Assembly: GCF_900105075.1 (NCBI RefSeq) | Contig: NZ_FNSK01000005.1 | Coordinates: 1-64,000, forward strand | Origin: Rhodobacter sp. 24-YEA-8 | GTDB taxonomy: Bacteria; Pseudomonadota; Alphaproteobacteria; Rhodobacterales; Rhodobacteraceae | Direction: 5' to 3' | Length of the DNA stretch: 64,000 nt | Shown here: piece by piece, positions 51,601-58,457 of the stretch | Layout of the letters: each line of letters opens with the position of its first letter | How positions within the stretch are numbered: position 1 is the first letter of the stretch | The notes under the pieces: generated by a model | What the model was told of the DNA's origin: nothing | The model's input: the letters and a program-made list of their open reading frames with translations, nothing else | The model's database searches: none | Translations under genes and position numbers: made by a program

Positions 51601-51686
51601 CCGAACCCCACTTCCGCTACTGTCTTTACAAATCTGCCCTGGTTTCCCTCAATCTGCAAAGCATCTGCCCGGAAGTCCCTGATATC

Positions 51687-53354
51687 ATGACCCTGAAAAA
51701 GCCTGTAACCGCCTTCGGCCCAGATTTTCCCTTTGCCTATGATGACTGGCTGACGCATCCGGCCGGGCTTGGAAGCGTGCCGCAGGCGCGCTTTGGTGAA
51801 AAGCTCGCTGTGATCGGGGCAGGGGCTGCGGGCATCATCGCGGGCTATGAACTGATGAAGCTGGGCCTCCATCCCGAAATCTACGAATCCGGCAAATTTG
51901 GCGGCCGGCTGCGCTCTGAGCTGTTCGAGGGCACCGAAGATATCATCGCGGAACTTGGCGGCATGCGCTTTCCGGTTTCGTCGCGCGCCTTCTACCACTA
52001 TGTCGATCTCCTCGGGGTCGAAAGCCGCCCCTTCCCCAATCCGCTGACCGAGGCCGCCGGATCGACGGTGATTGACCTTGAGGGCGAGACGCATTTCGCC
52101 CGCGGCCCCGAGGATCTGCCGCAGCTTTATCACGAAGTCGCCGCTGCCTACCGCGCCGCGCTTGAGGAACATGCCGATTTCGCAGCCCTGACAGAAGCCG
52201 TGCGCGACCGCGATGTGGTCCGGCTCAAGGCGATCTGGGATCCGCTGGTCGCGAAATGGGATGAGCGCACATTCTACGATTTCGTCACCTCGTCCAGCGC
52301 GTTCCAGAGCCTTGGCTTCCGGCATCGTGAGGTCTTTGGCCAGGTTGGGTTTGGCACTGGAGGCTGGGACAGTGACTTTCCGAATTCGATGCTCGAGATC
52401 CTGCGGGTGAACCTGCTCGAACTGGATGACCATCAGCGCTATATCGTCGGCGGGGTCGAAGGGGTGCTGCACCGGCTCTGGCGTCTGCCTGCGCGCGCGG
52501 CGCATTGGCCCGAGGGCACCTCGCTGGCGGATCTGAACGGAGGCGCGACGCTGGGGCGCGCGACGCATATCGCGCGAAGCGGGCAGGGTGGCTTCACCGT
52601 CACCGACCAATGGGGTGTTGCGCGCGATTACAGTGCGGTGCTGGTGACCTGTCAGAGCCATCTTCTGACCACTTCGGTTGCGGTGGATGAGGCGCTTTTC
52701 GATCAGAAACTCTGGATGGCGCTGGACCGCACCCGCTATATGCAGGCCGCGAAAACCTTTGTCATGGTTGACCGGCCGTTCTGGAAAGAAACCGGTCCCG
52801 ACGGGCGGCCGCTACTGTCGATGACCCTGACCGACCGGAACACACGCGGAACCTATTTCTTTGACAACGGGCCCGACAGGCCTGCCGTCATCTGCCTGTC
52901 CTACAGCTGGATGACCGATGCGCTGAAGGTGCTGCCTTACGGGCCGGAAAAGCGGGTCGAACTGGCGCTTGCGGCGCTGGAGCGGATCTATCCCGGCGTT
53001 GATATCTGCAGCCATATCCGCGGCAATCCGATCTGCGTCAGCTGGGAGGCGGATGACAATTTCCTCGGGGCCTTCAAAGGCGCGCTGCCCGGGCATTACC
53101 GCTATAATCTGCGGATGTACCGGCATTTCATGCAGGCCGATATGCCGGCGGATCAGCGCGGCATTTTCCTTGCCGGGGACGGCATCAGCTGGACCCCGGC
53201 CTGGGTCGAGGGGGCGGTCCAGACCGCATTGAACGCAGTCTGGGGCATCATGACCCATTTCGGCGGCAGCTCTGACCGGGCCAATCCCGGTCCTGGAGAT
53301 CTCTGGCCAACTCTCGGCCCCGTCTCGCTCGAGGGGCCGGAGCCGTCAGTCTGA
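51687..53354 (+). CDS. davB: FAD-dependent L-lysine 2-monooxygenase (bacterial L-amino acid monooxygenase)
   Basis: Flavoenzyme of 555 aa that oxidatively decarboxylates an L-amino acid to the amide. It starts with the DavB pattern FGPDFPFAYDDWLTHPAGLG, then the Rossmann loop LAVIGAGAAGIIAGYELMKL, IIAELGGMRFPVSSRAFYHY, REVFGQVGFGTGGWDSDFPN and the C-terminal FLGAFKGALPGHYRYN, with GIFLAGDGISWTPAWVEGAV. From memory this closely follows Pseudomonas DavB along its whole length. Tryptophan 2-monooxygenases are relatives, so substrate is probable, not proven. First two steps of the aminovalerate lysine pathway with davA; no davT/davD in the window. Confidence 0.85.
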   Translation: MTLKKPVTAFGPDFPFAYDDWLTHPAGLGSVPQARFGEKLAVIGAGAAGIIAGYELMKLGLHPEIYESGKFGGRLRSELFEGTEDIIAELGGMRFPVSSRAFYHYVDLLGVESRPFPNPLTEAAGSTVIDLEGETHFARGPEDLPQLYHEVAAAYRAALEEHADFAALTEAVRDRDVVRLKAIWDPLVAKWDERTFYDFVTSSSAFQSLGFRHREVFGQVGFGTGGWDSDFPNSMLEILRVNLLELDDHQRYIVGGVEGVLHRLWRLPARAAHWPEGTSLADLNGGATLGRATHIARSGQGGFTVTDQWGVARDYSAVLVTCQSHLLTTSVAVDEALFDQKLWMALDRTRYMQAAKTFVMVDRPFWKETGPDGRPLLSMTLTDRNTRGTYFFDNGPDRPAVICLSYSWMTDALKVLPYGPEKRVELALAALERIYPGVDICSHIRGNPICVSWEADDNFLGAFKGALPGHYRYNLRMYRHFMQADMPADQRGIFLAGDGISWTPAWVEGAVQTALNAVWGIMTHFGGSSDRANPGPGDLWPTLGPVSLEGPEPSV

Positions 53355-53381
53355 CAGCTGTGCTTTCAAGCGCCACCCGAT

Positions 53382-53404
53382 GGCCGGGGCATAAAACCCC
53401 GGCC
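53382..53404 (+). terminator. Hairpin after davB
   Basis: GGCCGGGG-CATAAAA-CCCCGGCC is an 8-bp perfect stem with a 7-nt loop, 28 nt after the davB stop; no T run follows. The next ~270 bases (53405-53675) show no recognisable gene and mark the start of the decayed region. Confidence 0.5.
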
Positions 53405-53675
53405 TGTGTCTGGTTTGCAAATGCGCCACCATCGCGCGCAAGGGCAGGGCGCGTGACCGACCAAAAGACGCCTTAAGGGGAATTCCGGCAACCGAAGCCG
53501 AAACAGCAACCATTTCCTTGTAGTGTATTGAATTATAATGGGTTTGTCGGTATTTTCCGAGGGCAGGGGTGCAAAGGCCTGCCATCGCGCCCGATCTATG
53601 CGCAAAGACCTCAAATCTGGTCCTGCCGGCGGGCGCGGCTGGGCGCTCCAGGACGTATCGGGTTAAGATGCTATG

Positions 53676-54080
53676 AATGGGTCAGGGTTCTCTCGCAGAT
53701 CGTTGGCCAGCATCTGCAAGGGCCCGTTGCGGAGATGGCCAATTTCCACTGGATGATCAGTCCGCCGAACGTTGCGCCGATCGGGATGTTGCGGCGCTGT
53801 CAGGCACGGCTCATCGGCACGGCGAAGCACACGGCACAGCTGCAGGATCATGGGCTTGCGTCAGATCTGGGGGGCGGGCTCGAAGGATGTGGTCGGCACT
53901 CTCTGGCGGGGCGAGCACCTGACTTCTGAGGCGCAGGCCGGGGATTATGTCGGCGCCCGCATCCTGCTGAACAGCCATCTGCCGCAGCGGGTGACGCGGG
54001 GCTTCATGAGCGACCGCTGCTATGATGCGCTGGCCAGCGGGGCGCTTGTTGTCTCCGACGGGGGAAGCCGGTTTCCATGA
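53676..54080 (+). pseudogene. Glycosyltransferase remnant (CgeB/group 1-like), frameshifted
   Basis: Two reading frames together give parts of a glycosyltransferase: first MANFHWMISPPNVAPIGMLR...LIGTAKHTAQLQDHGL, then after a shift LWRGEHLTSEAQAGDYVGAR, ILLNSHLPQRVTRGFMSDRC and YDALASGALVVSDGG, which resembles the nucleotide-sugar-binding end of CgeB-type enzymes. N-terminus and C-terminal tail are missing. Probably a leftover of a surface polysaccharide cluster. Confidence 0.55.
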
Positions 54081-54188
54081 TCCGGATTGTCCCGCATGAT
54101 CGTGTGGCCTCCCGATACCGTTTTGACAAGGCTGCGGGTGTGGTCCTTGACCGGGCGCGTGCGCTGATCAGCAATTCTTTCATCGCCG

Positions 54189-54400
54189 TTGCGGCCTACG
54201 CTCCGGGGCGATCCGAATGTGCAGTTCGGCCCCGGTACGATCACCATGCCCTGGACCCGGCTCTGGTCGGCAGTGCGGATCGGCAAAAATGTGAATATTG
54301 CTCCGAGGGGTGCGATCATGAATGGCAGCCACCGCCGGGTGATGGCGATCGGCGACGACGCTGGTGTTGATCAGCGCGGCCGTGCCCTGCGCCAGCGCTG
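54189..54400 (+). pseudogene. Possible hexapeptide-repeat acyltransferase remnant
   Basis: A short stretch reads VQFGPGTITMPWTRLWSAVR then IGKNVNIAPRGAIMNGS, which resembles left-handed beta-helix repeats of sugar O-acetyltransferases. The opposite strand also shows a repeat-like phrase (ALINTSVVADRHH), so the coding strand is not certain. It follows the glycosyltransferase remnant, which fits a decayed polysaccharide locus. From 54401 to 54562 I see nothing. Confidence 0.3.
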
Positions 54401-54562
54401 AGTCCAGCCCGGTCGATCCCATTCCCCTGCCAGGATGAAAACGGGGCCAAGCGCACGAAACCTGTCCAGCAAAGGCCTGGCATTGCCCATCAGGAAACGG
54501 GCGCCGCAGTGCGAAGCCGGTCAAGGCTTCATTGCAGAGAGGGCGAAATCGCCCTAGGGGAT

Positions 54563-54988
54563 TTATGACTTACGGTCACGCCACGGAACAAACGGACGAG
54601 AGCCGCCACCGCCAGCTTTGCTGGTGGTATCGTCAGGACGAGATTTGCACGTTAAGCGATCATCTGGACGCTTGAGAACAGCGTCATGACGAATAGACGT
54701 ATTCGATGCAGGCGGCTTCCTCAGGAAGGGGGGAGCCGTGAGGCCAGTCGGTATCACGCCAGAATTGGCCTGAGCGGCCCTCTGACGCGCAGAGGTGGAA
54801 GATCCCCATCTTTTGAGTTGTTCGTCTGTGGCAGCCGAGAGGCACGCATAGCATGGAGCAGCAGCGATCATCGAAGACATGGGCGTGGGGGCGCTCAGCG
54901 GCGCTCCACGCGGCGCGCTTGCGGGCGTTGCCGACCGGGCATTCATAGTCGGGGTTTTCTGGGTTTTCCGTTTCGTCGATTTTGCCAT
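54563..54988 (-). CDS. Basic protein overlapping the phage VP4-like gene in another frame
   Basis: Open frame of 141 codons from ATG 54988, out of frame with and overlapping the last third of the VP4-like gene. The N-terminus is very basic (MAKSTKRKTQKTPTMNARS), like the small DNA-binding proteins (J/VP5-type) of Microviridae, which often overlap the replication gene. The second half contains TDEQLKRWGSSTSARQRAAQ and ends GSRPFVPWRDRKS. No family is certain; it could be a fortuitous frame. Confidence 0.45.
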   Translation of the reverse strand: MAKSTKRKTQKTPTMNARSATPASAPRGAPLSAPTPMSSMIAAAPCYACLSAATDEQLKRWGSSTSARQRAAQANSGVIPTGLTAPPFLRKPPASNTSIRHDAVLKRPDDRLTCKSRPDDTTSKAGGGGSRPFVPWRDRKS

Positions 54989-56033
54989 GGAGAATGTCCA
55001 AATCTGGTTGGTTATCTTCGCAGCTGCGAAGGAGAGAGGACCACTGGGCAGCATCGCAGCCAGTCGCCCAACGGGCGCGGGTGTTGAGAGCGAGAAGGCA
55101 CCAAAGGACTTTCTTCCGCCAAAGGCCGGAGGGGTGCCAATAGCCCTTCAGACCCGGGATCCTGATATTGAGAGAGGGAAGCACCGAGCCGGAGGCTTCG
55201 AGAGCTTCGAATTTGCGCATGAGGAAGTTTTCCCCGATCCCGGGCCGTTTGCTCATGCGGAAGAGACCAGTAGCGAAGTTTTCTGACTTGCTTTCCCGCA
55301 TAGTCCCTTCGGACTTTTCAGCGGTGAACTGGTCTTTATTTACATACGAGAGCACATAGGACGCCCCGCCCTGCTCTACCTCGTGGAGGCAGGAGAACCC
55401 GGCAGGCCAGAGTGACCAGTTGAGGCGGATTTTTCGACCGCCGAAGACAGTGAGCATGTCTTTACGGTCAGTGACGATCTGGCGCTTTCCGTCGCGGAGA
55501 GCTTGAAATTCGCCGATCTTGAGGACGTCAAAGTTTGTGTAGAGGATGCAATGCCAATGGCAACGCCCCTCTTGGTCGCCTTGTTCGCCAGCGACAAGGA
55601 AGTGGACATAAGGAACGATGTTGAGCTTGTGGCGCTTGGCATAGCGCCGAGCAGCAGACCGCAGCCGGTCAACGAACATCTTGACGTCATAGTAACAGAA
55701 CATCTGGGCCGCATCGCGGCCTTCCTGCGTATCTTCGGAATAGGTCAGGTCGACCCATAGGGTACGCTTGGCCCACGCATCCGCAAGGATCATACCTGCG
55801 TCAGCGATAGCATTGCCCATGTAGTTAGGGTCAGCGCCACTGGGGGCAACAGTGCCACAGGTAGCGCCAAGGACGGTCAGGGGATTGAACCCAAAGCGTT
55901 CACCAGCCTCGCGGGCAGTGCCGACTTGGTCCAAGATCACGTGGCGCGTGTAGCGCCCCGGATTGGCTTTCATGCCCATCATGCCGCCAAGAAGGCCAAA
56001 GCCGCCTTGTACGAGTGCAGCCCCAATGGACAT
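54684..56033 (-). CDS. Microviridae chimera: pilot protein VP2 N-terminus fused to replication initiator VP4
   Basis: A 449-codon frame. Residues 1-~90 look like the microvirus DNA pilot protein: SIGAALVQGGFGLLGGMMGM (glycine-rich helix), FGFNPLTVLGATCG and YMGNAIADAGMILADAWAKR. From ~residue 91 the frame is the ssDNA-phage replication initiator: LWVDLTYSEDT, HFLVAGEQGDQEGRCHWHCI (HUH metal site HWH), YVLSYVNKDQ (catalytic Tyr/Lys region) and LFRMSKRPGIGENF. The Cys-rich N-terminal ~60-70 residues of VP4 and the rest of VP2 are missing, as after an in-frame deletion across these neighbouring genes. No major capsid gene is present, so the element is defective. Confidence 0.72.
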   Translation of the reverse strand: MSIGAALVQGGFGLLGGMMGMKANPGRYTRHVILDQVGTAREAGERFGFNPLTVLGATCGTVAPSGADPNYMGNAIADAGMILADAWAKRTLWVDLTYSEDTQEGRDAAQMFCYYDVKMFVDRLRSAARRYAKRHKLNIVPYVHFLVAGEQGDQEGRCHWHCILYTNFDVLKIGEFQALRDGKRQIVTDRKDMLTVFGGRKIRLNWSLWPAGFSCLHEVEQGGASYVLSYVNKDQFTAEKSEGTMRESKSENFATGLFRMSKRPGIGENFLMRKFEALEASGSVLPSLNIRIPGLKGYWHPSGLWRKKVLWCLLALNTRARWATGCDAAQWSSLLRSCEDNQPDLDILHGKIDETENPENPDYECPVGNARKRAAWSAAERPHAHVFDDRCCSMLCVPLGCHRRTTQKMGIFHLCASEGRSGQFWRDTDWPHGSPLPEEAACIEYVYSS

Positions 56034-56275
56034 CAGGAAACCTGCGCCATCTTGATCAGATCGGCGCGGACCTTCCGGGGTTCGACCCAGAAGTTATCAG
56101 CGACAAGCTGAATGGCCCAAGGCATGGGCGTTTTCTGATAGTCGATACCGGTCTCACGCTGGTATTAGAACAGACGCCAGAGCGCGTCCCGATAGGACGA
56201 GACAGGCTCTTGAAGCTCCGAGAGGACTTGGAGGCGGGCGGGAAGAGCGCCCGCTATAGCGGGAACCTGTCGCAT
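56033..56275 (-). pseudogene. Small phage-like gene with an in-frame stop, upstream of the VP2/VP4 fusion
   Basis: From ATG 56275 the frame reads MRQVPAIAGALPARLQVLSE...YRDALWRLF, hits TAA at 56165-56167, and continues in the same frame YQRETGIDYQKTPMPWAIQL...VRADLIKMAQVS until a TGA that overlaps the VP2 ATG (TGATG). Coding-like text on both sides of the stop and the coupled junction suggest a real gene inactivated by a nonsense change. Family not recognised; its place fits a small microvirus structural protein. Confidence 0.45.
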
Positions 56276-56304
56276 CACAGAGCCCCCGCGCAGAAGGCCT
56301 GAAA

Positions 56305-56397
56305 CTACGCCGGGAAGAGGGTCGAGACCGTCCCGCCGAGGAAGCCAAGCACCAGAGGCACGATTGCCGCGAGCGCTTTGCTAAGTGGTTGTTTTAC
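56305..56397 (-). other. Possible tiny hydrophobic protein, start unclear
   Basis: About 30 codons read KQPLSKALAAIVPLVLGFLG then GTVSTLFPA and a stop; this is a single membrane helix with a basic front, as in small lysis or coat-like phage proteins. AGGAG lies just upstream (56406-56410, minus strand), but no in-frame ATG/GTG/TTG sits at the right distance, so it may be broken or chance. Confidence 0.3.
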
Positions 56398-56426
56398 ACG
56401 TGTTTCTCCTGTTAAGGCGAAGAAAT

Positions 56427-56451
56427 ATCCGATAATGCAAGATTATTGGAT
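56427..56451. repeat. dif-like imperfect palindrome at the edge of the phage remnant
   Basis: ATCCGATAAT-GCAAG-ATTATTGGAT: 10-bp arms with one mismatch around a 5-bp centre, AT-rich in GC-rich surroundings, just upstream of the phage genes. The CGATAA...TTAT layout is reminiscent of XerC/XerD half sites used by integrating microviruses. No second copy was found on the other side. It could equally be a promoter operator. Confidence 0.3.
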
Positions 56452-56530
56452 GTTATACTATGATGACAGATGCGGCGGATAAAGTTGACATATATAGGAT
56501 AAAACGCCGAAAATATGCTAATGTTTCGAC

Positions 56531-57420
56531 ATGGCCTGTGCCCCGAAACCCCCTCAGCTCGTCCGAAGCCCTCCGCCGCTGCCGAGTTGGATCCGGCAAG
56601 CAGTGGGTGGTGATGATATTGAGACAGCGATGTTTTCCGCCGGCGCAGCGCTCGCCGTTCTGGACCCGGTCGGCATCCTGTTGCGCAAGCGCCGGCGCTG
56701 TCGAGCGCAGCGACGACTTCGCGTTTGGAAGGGCGCCGGGAAGTCGAAGCGCAACTCCGAGATACCCTCGCGCTGCGCAAACCCGGCGATGATCCTGGTC
56801 CCGCCGGACGGATGCTCGTCGGTTGGCGCGCCCTTGGCGAGGCGCGGGCGCTGAGATCTTCCGACTGGCCCGCGCGACTGCCCGCCTTCTTCGATCTTGT
56901 GCCTGAACCGAGCGCTGAGATCTTAGGCGATCTCGGCACGGGCTTTGTCGGCCGCACCCCGCCTCTGCGCTCGGCCGCAGAGGCGGGGTGCACGGTTCTC
57001 GCTCTCGGTCCAACCATCGCGGTTTCGCGCTTTGGCTGACTGACGCGCTTCTGGCCCGCGCATTCGGCTGGGATCGGCCGGTGCCGCTGCTTGCAGTCCA
57101 TCCGCCGCGGGCGGCTTTCTGGCTGGAGGGCGAAGCATGGCTGACGGCCTGTGCTGCGGTTTGGGGCCGGGCGGCGGTTGCCGCCTTTGATCGTCACGTC
57201 GATCTGACCCGCCGCGCTGCTCTGCGCGCGGTAAATCTGCGGCGGCCCGGAAAGGATGCTGCCACCATCGTCGCTATGCTGCTGACGGAGGACGCGCTGG
57301 CAGCACAGGCGGGGGCCGAGGCCAGCGATCGCGCCGCGCGATGGCTCTTCGACCGACTGACATCACTCGGCCTGGTGCGTGAGCTGACCGGACGACCGAC
57401 CTTTCGGCTTTACGGGTTGT
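56531..57420 (+). pseudogene. DUF1403 family gene, two frameshifts
   Basis: Three frames in succession spell one DUF1403 protein. First PPLPSWIRQAVGGDDIETAM and FSAGAALAVLDPV; next SRLEGRREVEAQLRDTLALR, KPGDDPGPAGRMLVGWRALG and EARALRSSDWPARLPAF; then LWLTDALLARAFGWDRPVPL, LTEDALAAQAGAEASDRAAR and LGLVRELTGRPTFRLYGL. Shifts fall near 56670 and 57015. DUF1403 genes occur next to scpB on alphaproteobacterial plasmids, as here. Function of the family unknown. Confidence 0.75.
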
Positions 57421-57424
57421 TACA

Positions 57425-57712
57425 ATGGCTCCGAAATCCGCCGAACGGCTGGACGCCGGACTCACCGAGTTGCCGCAGGCCCCGCGTTGGCGCGAATGGA
57501 TGGCGCGGGTCGAGGCGGTGGGTCGGGATGTGCCGGCCCGGGAGGTCGGCCGGGATTGTGCGCTCGATCTGTTGATCAAGGACATTTCTGCCGAACTGGC
57601 GGGGCGTCCTTACGAGATTGCGCGCATCGCAGGCGTGTCAATCGGCGTGGAAAGCTGCCCCCTATCGGCGCGCAATATTGACCCCACCCGGCGGTCGGAG
57701 ATCAGGGCCTGA
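57425..57712 (+). pseudogene. Truncated scpB-like gene (SMC-Scp complex subunit B)
   Basis: The first ~70 codons match ScpB-like proteins that accompany DUF1403: LTELPQAPRWREWMARVEAV, then VGRDCALDLLIKDISAEL and RPYEIARIAGV. A few codons after EAV seem deleted. After residue ~71 the sequence changes into insertion-element DNA and the frame ends by chance in RRSEIRA. ScpB takes part in chromosome condensation; this copy is almost certainly dead. Confidence 0.65.
57636..57690. mobile_element. Probable IS21-type end fragment
   Basis: Read on the minus strand, the segment carries GTCAATATTGCGCGCCGAT and, farther on, CGCCGATTGACAC, resembling the multiple terminal repeats of IS21-family elements. 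No istA/istB genes remain. It breaks the scpB-like gene. Confidence 0.4.
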
Positions 57713-57758
57713 GCCGACGGGACTGATCATGTTGTAAGGGCGAGTCAGGCCCTGATCT
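57699..57758. repeat. 14-bp inverted repeat joining two truncated genes
   Basis: AGATCAGGGCCTGA (57699-57712) and TCAGGCCCTGATCT (57745-57758) are exact inverse copies 32 bp apart. They supply the last codons of both the scpB remnant (EIRA) and the convergent transposase remnant (KIRA). Likely an insertion or rearrangement joint; it could also form a hairpin. Confidence 0.6.
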
Positions 57759-58098
57759 TCAGGCGCGGTTCTTGAAGCGCCAGGACCTTCAGCGTCTTCT
57801 GGCGCCGCGACAGCGTGCTGAAGTCCGGCACAGTCCAATCCAGGCCGACCAGCCGCAGCAGGCTCTCGACAGAGCCGGTCGTCTGTCTGAGCGCCATTCC
57901 GAACAACACTTTCATCGTCAGGCAGGTCTGGATCGCGGCATCGCTATAGTCACGCTGTCGCCCGCGCTTGGCGGTGGGCGCGGCCTCCCACGTTATGGCG
58001 GGGTCGAACCAGATCGCCAGTGAACCGCGGCGCTTGAGCGCCTTGTTGTCGCTTGGCCAGTTCCCGGTCTTGTACGACGGTGGTGTGGGTCTGCTCAT
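57745..58098 (-). pseudogene. IS5-family transposase, N-terminal part only
   Basis: A 117-codon frame with an intact IS5 start: MSRPTPPSYKTGNWPSDNKA, LKRRGSLAIWFDPAITWEAA and the region DAAIQTCLTMKVLFGMALRQ. It continues TTGSVESLLRLVGLDWTVPD and FSTLSRRQKTL, then leaves the family. The DDE catalytic domain is missing, so it is inactive. The sequence upstream of its start (about 58099-58140, with ATCTCGCTGGATT) looks like the element's terminal region, and it lies against an aminotransferase stub. Confidence 0.75.
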
Positions 58099-58184
58099 GC
58101 AGAGCAGCTATCTCGCTGGATTCCCGAGATGAATCCACTCAGCCGATTTGCGCAACAGAGCAGGCGATTGGCACAAGGTCGGGA

Positions 58185-58424
58185 ATGCAGCTTAGCGATC
58201 CCGATGGCGGTTTCATGTGCTGGCTGCAAACCGCGCGGCAAGATGACCTCGCCGTCCTGTCGCATCTGGCGGAAGATATCAGTTTCCTGCCCGGAGATTT
58301 TTGCCGGGTCCGTCAGGATCCGGATGCCGGCAAAAACCTGTGCCTCGCGCTCAACTTCTCATTCCGCTGGTCCTCAGAGGCGCAAGCAAAGCTGCTCCGG
58401 CTGCTCAGCGCATTATCGGGATAG
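58185..58424 (+). pseudogene. PLP-dependent aminotransferase, C-terminal remnant
   Basis: About 79 codons read LSDPDGGFMCWLQTARQDDL, EDISFLPGDFCRVR and LCLALNFSFRWSSEAQAKLL, the end of a class I/II aminotransferase (the arginine that binds the substrate carboxylate would be in the CRVR/ALNFSF region). The large N-terminal domain with the PLP lysine was lost next to the IS5 fragment. Convergent with the Rieske oxygenase gene. Confidence 0.6.
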
Positions 58425-58457
58425 GGCGCTGAGCAGCCGCGCTAAACAAAGCCGATC

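Noticed and set aside
51687..53354. Auxin synthesis pair (tryptophan 2-monooxygenase plus indole-acetamide hydrolase)
   Set aside because: The amidase is of the nitrilase/DavA type rather than the amidase-signature type used in IAA synthesis, and the monooxygenase follows DavB throughout; kept only as an alternative.
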